Below the pieces are notes generated by a model. It was not told the DNA's origin, ran no database searches, and was given only the letters and a program-made list of their open reading frames with translations. Positions 54,097 through 64,000 of a DNA stretch of 64,000 nucleotides are shown here, in pieces (position 1 is the first letter of the stretch; every line of letters begins with the position of its first letter). Source of the stretch: Mansonella perstans (Eukaryota; Nematoda; Chromadorea; Rhabditida; Onchocercidae); the NCBI GenBank assembly GCA_037074765.1, contig JBAMDO010000056.1:372001-436000 (forward strand), given 5' to 3'. A program made the translations under genes and the position numbers.

Positions 54097-54142
54097 GGTG
54101 TGAGGTCAGATTTGGTGAAGTTGTGAGGTCAGATTGGATGAA
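54097..54142. repeat. 23-bp tandem duplication in the NDUFB9 5' UTR
   Basis: Copies 54097-54119 and 54120-54142 share TGTGAGGTCAGAT; a few bases differ. They end 22 bases before the ATG. A possible acceptor, TTTTTCATAG, ends at 54091, so both copies would be in the mature 5' UTR. Confidence 0.75.
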
Positions 54143-54164
54143 ATTGTATAATTAGTTTATTATC

Positions 54165-56160
54165 ATGGAATCACCATCTTGGATGTTCAGTAAAGCATTA
54201 TCACATCGTCAAAAAGTATGTCGATTGTTTAAACGGGCAATGCGTGAAGTAGATGGTTATTATGGTATGGATATGTAAGTTTCTTTATTTTCTCAAATTT
54301 GAAGAATTTTACGAGAACTTTACGACTCATTTATTTGTTTCCCTATTATCATTGCATTTTTTTCTGATACGTTAGAATTCTAGCGAGAAGTTATGTTCTT
54401 GAATTCGTGCTCTTGAAAGAAATTCATATGGACTTACTTCAGTTGATAGTAGTATAAGATTGGTAGTATCTAAGTAATTTCTCAAATTTAAGTAATTTCT
54501 TGTATAATCCTCTTCGATCAATGGATTAGGACTTTATTATGTACAGAAAATAAACGTTTTTGTCTGAAATACCGATTTTTGAACCATTTGTTTCCAGTTC
54601 GAAAAAAGCAACAGATTAATTTCTATTGAAAATACCTCCTTCTATTATAAATCTTCTTTTTTAATTTTTACTCAATTTAAAAAGCTGTCTCATGTGGAAG
54701 AACATTTCTTTATTACAGAGAAATTATTTTTAAACTTTTTATGGAAAAAAAATTAGTAGCAGAATCGCACTCTTTCCAACTTATTTCACTCCACATAAAG
54801 TTTTTTTTTTTCCCCGAGGAAGTTATTTTTACCGCTTTCGTTTACTTTTTTTAAATCTTTGAGTTTTTAGTCTGGAAGCTCGTTTCCAGAAGGTAATAAT
54901 GCGGGCTCGTTTCGATGCATATAAGGAGGAAAATGATCCTGACAAAGCTCGACTATTATATTTGGATGGTTGTCGTCAAGTATGGGAACGAAAACATTGG
55001 GTTACTTTTCGTTGTAAGTTTTTCTTTCTTTTTTCGCAACACATTTTTTCTTTAAAATTATGTTTAAATTGATTGAGAAAACTAAATGACAGAATTTTTA
55101 TTTGTTTCTTGCAATGTTTTCATCAATCTGATGTCATAGATTAATCTTTGCAACTTTTTGTCCGTGTCATATTACTAAATTGGTTAAGCCGTCGATGTTG
55201 CAGGAGTAGAGTGAAGTAAAAAATCATTTTTACTAATATTTATGGTATCACATTAATTAACCACTGTACTGATTCAACTACATTGGCTTTGAATTAAATG
55301 AGCCGTTAGGTTTATGAAATTATTGCTGCAACTGATGATAACAATTATCAGTCAGCTTTATCGATCCACTGGTTAAGTTATTGGCAATTTAAAATTTTAA
55401 CAACAGTACAATTTAGTAAACTACAGAATTATTGAGAATTTTAATATTGTAGTAATTGTGAAATCTGTGTTTTATGAATACATACGAATAGTAATCAGAT
55501 AATATTAAAATGTTAAAGTGCTTTTTCTTTTATAGTTGGCTCAGACGTTGGTGGCGCTGCATACAATCGTGATACGCATAATATGCCCGATGCAGTAAGT
55601 TTCAAACTTCTAAATTCAAATCGACCTGATGCTCTATAAAGTAGTTTAAATAGTACTGTGATGGCTTATTAGGCATAGGTATTTTACTGGGAAAATTGCG
55701 TGTTGGCTTTCAGAGCAGTTGAATCTAATTCGTTGGTTTGCTTGAAATTTTGGGCAATATACTTGGAAAAAACATATTGAAAATTTTGGGTTATTGTTAA
55801 CTCTTGAATGTTGTTGAGAAGTGTTAAGCAAACTTCTTTTTTGGGACAATATTTGTTTTTGTTTTTGCTACCGATTCCTGGTTAATTGTTACAGATATTA
55901 TGTTGGTAAGCGTTTGATTTTGCGATTCTTTTTTTATTTTATCATCACCTCTATGTATTTTATAGATGCTCGATAGTACAACGTGGACAAATGTTGAGCG
56001 TGAACAATTTCCTTATTACTTCAATCGACGTGAGCAAAGGAAGAAAGAGTTACTTGCTCATTGGTCTAAGATTGAGAAAGAATGGGATGATGAATTGGCT
56101 AAAATCCAAACCGAGCTGCCGGAATCGACGAAGGAAGAAACTGAACAGAAAAATAAATAA
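54165..56160 (+). CDS. NDUFB9: NADH:ubiquinone oxidoreductase subunit B9 (complex I, LYR protein)
   Basis: Four phase-consistent exons: 54165-54274, 54871-55013, 55536-55594, 55966-56160, giving about 168 residues, close to the family's length of about 180. The N-terminal SHRQKVCRLFKRAMRE is the LYR-type helix that binds the mitochondrial acyl carrier protein in complex I. It is followed by the conserved RAR-D-YK stretch, LYLDGCRQVWERKHW, and a C-terminal WSKIEKEWDDELAKIQTELP helix. The subunit is an accessory component of the membrane arm in the inner mitochondrial membrane. The last exon begins with an ATG that is internal, not the start. The stop codon overlaps an AATAAA at 56152-56157, and a further signal may lie downstream. 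The OSTF1-like gene follows on the same strand 812 bases later, too far to argue for an operon from spacing alone. Confidence 0.95.
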
Positions 56161-56972
56161 TTGTATTTATTATCATTGTAACTAGCAATAGTTTTTTTTT
56201 TTTTCTTTTTTTGTTCCATTTCTAGGATGTTTTGTACATTACAATTATATAAAATGCATAAATAATTTATAACTTGTTATCATATTTTTAATATATCTGG
56301 CATAAAATTGTAAGCGAATTCCTATACTGTTTTGCTATAATCTTATGGATCCAGCAAAATTCATGTTATTGGGTAGAAAAAAAGGAATAATAAATTAAAA
56401 AGGCTACTTCAATGCAGTGCTGAACAGAGATTCTATACAGTTCGGAATTCTTCATAAAATTTGTCATTAATTTTCGATCTATTGTTAGGGTAAATTTATT
56501 AGTGAGCTATAAGTGAAATAAAATGAATAAGGATGACATAGATATTGAGGTGTTTAGGCTATTATTTATTGAATTTATTTCTAATTGTTACCTGATACAA
56601 GAAGATATCCATGATAAAGGCAAGGACAAGAATAGGAACTATATTTTGAGATTCTTTAGGGGTGATAGCAGGTATGGTATGAATAATTTGACGATTTCTG
56701 CAGAATTCGAAACGAAATACCAAAGTTTATAAATGAGGACGAATAGAGAATTACTTGTATGTATTAATTATTGAAGGATGCTACAGTAATACATATGCTG
56801 GTATACTAGTAAACTAGTATCTATATAAGTTGTGTATTTTTGAACACTTATTGATTTTCAAATCCTGGAGTTTATTTTACAGTTGAAAGAAGTGCATTAG
56901 TATAGAGTATTCTTGTAAATATATGGTTTTTTGAACAATTCATTGCTATAACTTTTTTCAAATAATTTTATA
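56161..56972. other. Intergenic region between NDUFB9 and OSTF1-like gene
   Basis: Contains a 69-codon ATG-initiated open frame at 56523-56732 (+), with charged text and no recognisable domain. It could be a small gene or chance. The rest is the NDUFB9 3' flank and OSTF1 5' flank, with nothing else identified. Confidence 0.4.
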
Positions 56973-58580
56973 ATGCACAGTTCCCTTCAAGAATCAATGG
57001 CTGAATCAAGACCGCCAAAACCTGCACCGAAACCAGGACGAGTGACTGTTTATCGAGCCTTATATGATTACACAGCACAAAATGTTAGTTATGTAAAATC
57101 TATTAAGATAAACGAAACGAAGTCAATAAATTAAAACCTTTCTTTAATTTCTGGGATCTTTATGTTTTTCTCAAGAAATGATCTTCGTCTTCGCTTGTAA
57201 CTCATTAAAATTTTTTTAGGACAAAGAATTATCTTTCAATGAAGGTGATTTGTTATATGTTTCCGATAGTGGTAATGAATCACAATGGTGGCCAGCACGT
57301 TGCAAAAATCGAATGGGGTTAATTCCAGCAAATTATGGTAGGTCTTGTTGATTCCTTGATAAAAAATACCAGAGGTCACTGTTCTCTTGTAATGGATATG
57401 TGGATTTATAATATTTTATACTTTATTTAACAGATTTTCTTTTTTTGAAAACCGATGTGGTAATCAACTGCTGTCCAGTTATAATCTTGCGGAAACCATA
57501 TCATACTCTGAGTGGCCTTGATAGTCATTAATCTTAAACTGATTAATCTTGATGAAACAGTATAGTTGAATTTTATCTGTTGAGATTTGGAAATTATGAT
57601 GTTTATAGTGATGACAGCAGAATATGTTGAATATCCATTGCACGATGCCGCAAAACGAGGAAATATACAATATGTTAAGGAATGTCTCGATAATGCTGTC
57701 AGTTATTCATTTATATTTTTGTAAATTTCTTTTCTTGAAGTTAAAAAAGTTACAAATTGATTTGATAAATGGTATCAGCTTAGATTATACACAGTAACAT
57801 CATGAAAAAAGAATATCAAATCTTCAATTATCATATCGATTCTCTTAAATCTCTCTTGGTCAACATAATTGATTGCATTTGGCATGTATAAAACTTCCTG
57901 TACATACTTTTTTTAATGCTTTACTACTCTCTGTTAACTGAATTTTGTGAGAGCTCAAAAAGAACTTTATTCATAAATTCAAGCAACTGTTGAGTTTTTC
58001 AATTCAAGCTTGAAAAAATTAGAAGTCAAATAATGGAATGATTCTTACATATGATTCATGCATAGGGAAATACTGAGATCTTATTTTTAAATCACTCAGT
58101 AATCATTTACTTGATCAGGTATCAGTAAATGGTTTGGATAAATCCGGTTCAACGCCATTATACTGGTCGAGTCATGGTGGTCATTTGGAAATCGTCAAGT
58201 TATTATGTTCCATACCCAATATGTGCATTTCCGCACAGGTAAAGTTGTTTCATGGTAAAAAATGCGGAGCATTTTCTCTAATTTTACCAATGGAATATGG
58301 GGAAGATGTGGGCCTCAATTTTCTTGGTTTGCAGAATAAAATTGGCGACACAGCGTTGCATGCAGCTGCATGGAAGGGTCATTTGGAATGTGTGAGAATA
58401 TTGTTGGAACATGGAGCAAGTACTACAATACATAATAATGAGCGAAAGCGTCCAATAGATCTTGCGGGTGATCCGGAAATACGAGCCTTAATTCAGTTGG
58501 CAATGCGTCAGACGATAGATACAAATGATTTTTGTAATGATTATAGTTCAGAATCTGAATCCGAAACTGATGATATTTAA
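56973..58580 (+). CDS. OSTF1: OSTF1-like SH3/ankyrin-repeat adaptor
   Basis: Five phase-consistent exons: 56973-57083, 57220-57337, 57609-57697, 58119-58238, 58335-58580, giving about 227 residues (human OSTF1 is about 214). Order: a proline-rich leader (PPKPAPKPG), an SH3 domain at ~22-82 (ALYDY, DKELSFNEGDLL, WWPARC, GLIPANY), then ankyrin repeats from ~85 (PLHDAAKRGN, GSTPLYWSSHGGHLEIVKLL, GDTALHAAAWKGHLECVRIL), and an acidic Ser/Glu tail (SSESESETDDI), which matches the acidic end of vertebrate OSTF1. It is a soluble cytoplasmic adaptor that binds Pro-rich ligands through SH3. The specific partner in this worm is unknown. ATG 56973 is the upstream in-frame start; a second ATG at 56997 is an alternative and would drop eight residues. 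The last intron (58239-58334) is 96 bases, open in frame, so a retained-intron product would still be translatable. Confidence 0.95.
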
Positions 58581-58854
58581 ATATGAATTTGCATCCATTC
58601 CTTAACTAGCATTATAAATTTAAATACTGTTTCTTTTTTATTTTTTGGGAAATCTTTTTACATCAGTAACCGAATCCCATAGATACAAGAACAAAGAAAC
58701 TTTTCTGCTGTTTTTTCACTGAAAAGTGGAATTTGTAAAAATTGGTGAATTAAATAATTTTCTCGAAAAAGATTGAAATTTGGTATAATATGAAATTTCG
58801 AACTATGATTACTGAATATGTTAGTAAGTTGATATTCCGATATGTAATGATAAT

Positions 58855-58920
58855 GATGCCTATGTAATGATGCCTTGCATATGTACTGATGCCTATGTTA
58901 TGATGCCTTGCAATTTCGGG
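58855..58920. repeat. 33-bp direct duplication
   Basis: Units 58855-58887 and 58888-58920 both begin GATGCCTATGT and contain ATGATGCCTTGCA. Noncoding, in the OSTF1 3' region. Confidence 0.8.
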
Positions 58921-59202
58921 TAGTGTGCTTTTATTATTTGATACAACTTATCAAGATTATTTAGGATATTATATCACTTAATATTACCGTTCAGTACGGT
59001 TCACATATCCACAGTCTTTATTACTGATTTGTAGTGATATTTTTTTGTCTTATCAATGTTATTTATTTCACTTTCTTTTATTGAATGTTGTCTATATCAC
59101 TTGTTCTAAAAATTCCATTCTGTTGTTATAATCTTCTACATTTATTTAGCTTAACAGTTAATGCATTGATTAAATATGCACTTGTCTTTTAATTTATTAA
59201 AT

Positions 59203-59208
59203 AATAAA
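59203..59208 (+). terminator. Possible polyadenylation signal AATAAA, OSTF1-like gene
   Basis: AATAAA about 620 bases after the stop codon. An earlier, variant signal cannot be ruled out. Confidence 0.3.
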
Positions 59209-59780
59209 AATATTTTTCAGATTATAATGGAAGTTTTTCTATTTTAAATATAAGCAATACTTTTTTTTTATAACGACGAATTAAAGAACCATCTTATAAC
59301 TATAGCTTGAAAGTTCGTTCTGAATTTCAATTTTTTCAATTCAATGGAAGATAAAGTTTTTTCTACTTGATGGGAAAAATCTAAATTCTGAAAGTTAGAA
59401 AAAAGATTGTAACATACGGAAATCACAATATCCCCATTTTACCGATATTCGATATGATTAAATTTTTCTTGGATATCTGGATAAATAATGCACAAAGTGA
59501 TACTTACGGTAAGAAAGTATCAGTTTAACAATCTCCAGCGATATAGGTCATTCAAACTTGGAAGTATATGAAATTACTTCAGTTTGTACAGAAATTCTCA
59601 TAAGTTAAATTATTTCAAATTGTGTAAATATTGAAATAATTATGCCATAGTAGTTAAATTCACTATGTGGATTGATCAGCAGATGTTTTAAAGATGCAGC
59701 GAATGATTATTTATTGGTTTCAATAGTGATAATATGCTTGAGCCATCTGCAAATACGCCATGGTATTTAAATCGAGCAGA

Positions 59781-59913
59781 ACACGATTAGTATTGAGCAC
59801 ATATTCTACCTTATCAGGCACACGATCAGTATTGAGCACATGTTCTACTTTATCAGGTACACGATCAGTATTGAGCACAAATGCTACTTTGTCAGGTACA
59901 CGATTAGTATTGT
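59781..59913 (+). repeat. 39-bp tandem repeat, about 3.4 copies
   Basis: Units start at 59781, 59820, 59859 and 59898 (partial), each beginning ACACGAT(T/C)AGTATTG and continuing AGCACA..TTCTAC.TT.TCAGG. The period is a multiple of three and the plus frame stays open (59760-60044), reading as a 13-residue TRSVLSTCSTLSG repeat. Whether it is translated is unknown. Confidence 0.9.
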
Positions 59914-60707
59914 TTTCTGCACTTTTCGCAGCGATATGTTCTTATTTTCATTCTGTTGTTACCTACTGCATGTTACATGCTAAATTTTTGTATTTTTCTT
60001 TCTATCGTAACAGAATGAAACTGGACTACTACAGTCTGGATTAATAATAACCTTTATTAAATATTCCATAATGCCGCTAATGAAATCCATAGATAATTGC
60101 ACCTATACTTATAATTTTAATTTTAATTAAGAAAATTTCTTTAAAAAAACTATCCAAATCAAAAAAAAAAGTAATAAGGATAAAAGCGATCACGAATGTG
60201 TGTTACAATTAAGTATCCATTACCTCTGTTTGCCACTCTATAGTAACTTTCGCATTATGGATAATATTGAGATTTTATCTTGAAATACTAACTTTTCGAG
60301 CAAGAAAACTTTATGATAATCGTCGAGAAGAGATGTAAGCTGTGCAGCATATAATATGGCCAATCCGAGTATTTGTAATTCAGTATGATGATTAGTTTAA
60401 AATGCATAGAATAAGAAAGAGAAATGAGTAAAACCTGCAAAATTTCCACCGGAACCAGTATAAGCGTAGTCGCAATACCGTGGGAAGAATGTTTTATTGA
60501 AAACGTAATTCACATGAGGCGTAGCGACGTAACAACAACCAACTAATACTAATGTTAAGTAAAGCAAAAATAGTGAAAAAATAAAAAAAGCGGAGAAGAG
60601 ATTTTGATTTCTAATACCCCAGAGATTTGTGTTACTCTGTTCAATGATGCCTCAAAAGTAGAGCAATCGGGATGGATCAGAGTTCACTGTAGTGGAAACG
60701 TTCATTT

Positions 60708-61492
60708 TTATTTGTCAATGTCTTCAAATTCAATATCCCCTCTCTCCTCTGCAAGTTCCACGAAACCTTTTTTGGGTAGATCACTTAATAAAATTCTATC
60801 CTGTGGAGCGTCTTTCCTCCATTCCTCTACTTTTCTCCATATCACAAAACCAATGCCATGCCATCCTATAACGAAAAGAACGAATGAGACTCTTGTATAC
60901 CTGAAAAGGTAAAATGAATGAAATTTATAAAATTCTTAACAAATCAATGTTTTGTGAAGTAATTCTAAATCTAATTCAAATCAAGATTTTTTCCAATTCT
61001 TCTATTTGTACAGCATCATATTTGAAAAATGAAATTCACTAGACGGTTATTTTGCTTCAACATATGTGCATAAGAAAAACGTTTGAATTGTTTAGCCGAA
61101 CTAAAAGCAATGGATTATAAGCAAGTAAACTTTGCAATTTGCATTCAGTACCCCATAAAAGGAATCAGATCTCGATGAATTGATGTCATTAGCAATACGG
61201 ATAGTTTGATATAGCTAAAACTCAATCATTTCTTCCTATTCAAGATTTTTTCACAATTAAGGCTTTAAAAAAAGCTTTTTAGATTTATGAAGCCCTCGAA
61301 ATCAAATCTAATTTATGCTTCAACGAACAAATGTAGAAGAAAAGAGATCCAAAATGTCGAAATTTTTGAAGGATGATGTTAATACGAATATTCGATTAAC
61401 CTTTTTGTTAATTGCTGATAGGTTAAACGTGATGGTGGTCGCCTATTCCGAATATATTGTCGCCATTTCCGTCGCCATTCCCAAATTAACAT
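60708..61492 (-). CDS. Small single-pass membrane protein, unrecognised family
   Basis: Two phase-consistent exons (minus): 61492-61401 and 60900-60708, giving 94 residues. The N-terminal third is strongly basic and Trp-rich (MLIWEWRRKWRQYIRNRRPP), then SRLTYQQLTKRYTRVS leads into a hydrophobic segment (FVLFVIGWHGIGFVIW, ~36-51), then RKVEEWRKDAPQDR and an acidic tail (ELAEERGDIEFEDIDK). Such layout, basic start, one helix and charged C-terminus, is common among small mitochondrial inner-membrane and assembly proteins, but I do not recognise this one and give no function. The start codon lies 47 bases after the NOP10 stop on the same strand, so both are likely made from one transcript. A splice acceptor (TTTAATTTAG type) at the NOP10 stop would serve for trans-splicing. 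The stop codon overlaps AATAAA. Confidence 0.8.
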
Positions 61493-61545
61493 GATAATAT
61501 TTATATTTGTTACCCTTCCCACAGTTTTTCTTTTCTAAATTAATA
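61493..61545 (-). promoter_or_regulatory. Intercistronic junction with putative trans-splice acceptor
   Basis: On the minus strand the NOP10 end reads ..TATTAATTTAG, in which a 3' splice-site-like TTTAG overlaps the bases just after the stop. Only 47 bases separate NOP10 from the next ATG. The layout resembles nematode operons with almost no intercistronic spacer. Use as a trans-splice site is inference. Confidence 0.45.
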
Positions 61546-62121
61546 AACTGGCTTCGGCTGCATTGTAGGCAAAATACCAAAACGTTTCTTGATAATTATC
61601 CGGTACTTTGAATTCTTATCTTCAGGCGAAAAACGAGCTGGATGAGCGCTGTGCGTTTGTCGGCCTAGCGGATCTGTGCCCTATAATAACTAACAGATCT
61701 TAAAAGTAATATTTCTAACTAAACTTATCAGGAAATAAAAAACATTTCGAAATTTTAAAGTTTTTCTAACCAATGTAAAATAGCCAAAACATTTAATGGA
61801 TTAAAGAGCTGTTATGTATAAGATAGGAATTAAAATTATCAATATCACTTGTCTACAATTATTATAACAACATCAATACCAAAACAGTATAATCTTTTAA
61901 AACTATTCAATTATTCATTAATGGCATTTAAAATTAATTTGCCAATTTTTATGCTTAATTTTTCAATGTATTTTTTAAAAAATTGTGCTAATTTCAAGTA
62001 ATTTAGCCAAATCTTCCTGTATATAGTAAATTATTAATAATAAAAGATTTGTATTAAAATAACTTACTTTGAGAGTATAAATCCTATTTCCTTCGTTGTC
62101 GGAATAAAATTTCAAATACAT
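61540..62121 (-). CDS. NOP10: H/ACA ribonucleoprotein complex subunit NOP10
   Basis: Two exons (minus): 62121-62068 and 61680-61540, giving exactly 64 residues, the normal NOP10 length. The sequence starts [18 protein letters not shown] (exon 1, donor GTAAGT in phase 0). Exon 2 carries the family signature [17 protein letters not shown], then [20 protein letters not shown] and a PKPVY end. NOP10 binds dyskerin/Cbf5 in box H/ACA snoRNPs that pseudouridylate rRNA and snRNA, and acts in telomerase RNP in vertebrates; it is found in the nucleolus. The zinc-binding cysteines of archaeal Nop10 are absent, as usual in eukaryotes. The counterpart in C. elegans is nola-3. It is followed closely by the 94-residue membrane protein gene. 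Confidence 0.97.
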
Positions 62122-63620
62122 CACACATCAAATATTTGCAAATCAATATAGATTAGCTGTAAATATCATTGAAAAGTTATCAAAATTAATCAGCAACGAA
62201 CTTCTAAGCCATTCCATACCTCATCTAATTTATATATAACACCATACGACCTACGACCTACGACCCTAAAAGCGAGTGTTAGAGCTTATCGATGTTTCAT
62301 TTTCTCTCTATGAAAAATACTATCCCATCAGCCCAGTAAAATCATCAACAATCGTCAATCCTTTGTATCATCAAATACATAACATTCCTTCTTCGCTATA
62401 GCTTTTACTAACTCTTACACAGATCTCTCTCATGCCTTTTTGCCCCCTTCTCCCCATATATTCTATTTGACTTGTAAATATTTTAGGCATCACTATCATA
62501 GGTTACTGTATAAATGTACCATTTATGGCATTTATTGCACAAATACCAAAATCAGGCTATATAACAAACCTAACTATTTAGTATTATCACATAGTATTGC
62601 CTAATTTCTGTTTTTTTTTTCCGAATCCTATCCAATAAATTCTTACTTAGATAACTTTCCATTAATATCTCTTGAGAAATAAGGAAAATCTATGTTATAC
62701 TCTAGAATTGAATTCCAGTACAGTTACTAAACTAGTTTCTAAATCCTGAAAATATACTACTTTATCCTAACTACTCTTCATATAGCCATTATCAAATCCA
62801 TTTTTGCATTTTTTTGTTCAATTAATGAACTAAAAGTATCCAAGAGAACGAAGTGTAAGCTTAAATAAAAATTAGAAAGTACCACTTGTATTTCTTGAAT
62901 ATTAATGAATAGTTCTCAATTTTCCAGTAACTACTATACCATTACTGCTCTGTTTGAGATAATTTTACAATACAGTAATACTTTATTGAACAATTTGGCC
63001 AATGTAACACAATATATTTCCCACTTGTTGCAATAAAACAGAACAATGGACAATCGATAAATGTCAATTTATGAATTTAAAATTCTGTGTCCCAAGAAAT
63101 TTATCTTTAATAAATTCATTTATATTTAGTACAAAATACAAGGATTAGATGAAAACCTTGAACAGCAAACATCTATAAAGTCTAAAAATTTTAAAAAACT
63201 ATAGCTAATCACAATAAATATCCAAAATTCACACTTCTCTCTGTACTTAGAGTACAATATGTTTAAGTGATAAAAGAATTACAATACGTCTATAATGCTT
63301 AAATTCGTATTACCGTTAAGCAAAAAAATCTTAGCATATTAAGCTTTGCGAGCTGCAAAGTAAGCGCTGGAACATGTCTTAATACATTATTAAGTCATAA
63401 AGCAGCATAATAATTATACTCCAACATAGTTTATAGGAGTATTTAATAACAATGTAGTTCAAATGACAGTTTTAAAAAAATAAAAACTTATAAATTAAGT
63501 AACAATTCAGGAAATGAAGTTCGATATGTATTTAATTATCAAACAAAATATGAAAAGTTTTTAAAAACAATACCTGAATGAGCAAAAATTCAATGACTAA
63601 TGTTAAATAATGGAATTTCA
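62122..63620. other. Intergenic region between NOP10 and the FA2H-like gene
   Basis: AT-rich with no supported exon on either strand. It contains the NOP10 promoter region and the FA2H 3' flank. No tandem repeat or RNA gene was recognised. Confidence 0.5.
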
Positions 63621-64000
63621 TCAGAGTGGACCTGTGCCAACCGAATTAAAAACATAATCCCATAAAACAGTTGATATCCCAAAAGCTGGAGAAAAAGAAA
63701 ATAATGAAAAAAGTTTAAAGGTCCTTTACTCTTTGTTTTAAAAAAAATCTTTTCCTGATAATACTATGAGCTTCAAACATGAAGATCCAACGAAATTTGG
63801 TCAAAGTTATTTCATTTTTCATTGAATATAAGATCAGACTAAAGAAGGGATTGTTTTTCATTAACAATCTCTTTGAGAAAACAGAGAGAATAAAAAAAAC
63901 TGAAGAAAACATACCCAGATCGAAATGCTTGAAATGATGATTATTATGATAGACTTTTCGAAAATGCAGATTTGTTCCTGGTAGCGGATCGGCATGATGA
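63621..64000 (-). CDS. fath-1: Fatty acid 2-hydroxylase, C-terminal end (partial, 5' part beyond the window)
   Basis: Two exons are visible (minus): the truncated exon 64000-63915 and the terminal exon 63685-63621, joined in phase 1. They read HHADPLPGTNLHFRKVYHNN, then HHFKHFDL, then AFGISTVLWDYVFNSVG and stop: the last His box (YHNNHHFKHF) and the conserved FGIST.LWDY.F end of FA2H-type enzymes. These are ER membrane di-iron hydroxylases that put the 2-hydroxyl on fatty acids of sphingolipids. Earlier His boxes and the cytochrome b5 domain must lie to the right of the window if the gene is intact. The symbol follows the C. elegans homologue; a related sterol-desaturase-fold enzyme is less likely because the FGISTKLWDY-type end is FA2H-specific. 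Confidence 0.85.

Larger units (their letters stand above)
51326..54164. other. Intergenic region upstream of NDUFB9
   Basis: AT-rich with no supported exon. Short open stretches near 52880-52975 have a splice-like edge but no recognisable protein. A GC/CpG-richer patch at about 53150-53290 may belong to the NDUFB9 promoter or a 5' UTR exon. It also holds a perfect 11-bp inverted repeat at 53836-53860 and, just before the start codon, a 23-bp tandem duplication at 54097-54142. Confidence 0.45.
58581..60707. other. Intergenic region between convergent genes
   Basis: Holds the OSTF1 3' UTR (AATAAA at 59203-59208), a 33-bp duplication (58855-58920), a 39-bp tandem repeat (59781-59913) inside a 94-codon open frame, and, on the minus strand at about 60270-60640, coding-like sequence that I could not build into a gene (see findings). 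Confidence 0.45.

Noticed and set aside
60604..60912. 102-codon plus-strand open frame with Ser-rich text
   Set aside because: Antisense to exon 2 of the small membrane protein; the minus strand has a matching upstream exon and phase, the plus frame has no support.
1..64000. CRISPR arrays, bacterial operons, rRNA or spliced-leader RNA genes
   Set aside because: No regular repeat-spacer pattern, no Shine-Dalgarno gene organisation, no rRNA-like conserved blocks and no match to the nematode SL sequence were seen.

Overview
The window is AT-rich eukaryotic DNA from a nematode, most likely a filarial (Onchocercidae) worm. The reasons are intron-rich genes with short exons, GT..TTTCAG-type introns of about 0.1-2.5 kb, short 5' leaders with splice-acceptor-like sequence just upstream of ATGs (compatible with spliced-leader trans-splicing), one tightly spaced gene pair, and protein families that match animal and C. 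elegans genes. The species call is inference. No prokaryotic signals, CRISPR arrays or intact transposons were seen. Most long single-frame ORFs here are exon fragments or antisense shadows, so gene models were built by joining exons whose splice phases agree.

Layout. (1) 2399-17684, plus strand: a 14-exon Aster/GRAMD1-type sterol-transfer protein (GRAM, VASt, C-terminal membrane segment). (2) 20169-37373, minus strand, convergent with the first: a 33-exon, roughly 1566-residue Caspr/neurexin-IV-like adhesion receptor with five laminin-G domains, four EGF modules, a fibrinogen-like module, one membrane segment and a short tail. All 33 exons agree in phase. (3) 37.4-47.0 kb: a 9.6 kb gene-poor stretch with one tRNA-Arg(TCG), two diverged copies of a dispersed repeat and several small tandem repeats. 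(4) 47006-51325, plus: an 8-exon ZIP-family metal transporter. (5) 54165-56160, plus: NDUFB9, a LYR-family subunit of respiratory complex I. (6) 56973-58580, plus: OSTF1-like SH3/ankyrin adaptor. (7) 60708-62121, minus: NOP10 (H/ACA snoRNP/telomerase RNP subunit) followed 47 bases later by a 94-residue single-pass membrane protein I cannot name. (8) 63621-64000, minus, running off the right edge: C-terminal end of a fatty acid 2-hydroxylase (FA2H/fath-1 type).

The genes do not form one pathway. They are a typical nematode neighbourhood of membrane, adhesion, mitochondrial and RNP housekeeping genes. The most notable points are the mixed neurexin/Caspr domain order of the receptor, possible alternative membrane-anchor exons in the Aster gene, the NOP10/small-membrane-protein pair whose putative trans-splice acceptor lies directly at the NOP10 stop, and two homologous dispersed-repeat copies, one of which carries a long palindrome.
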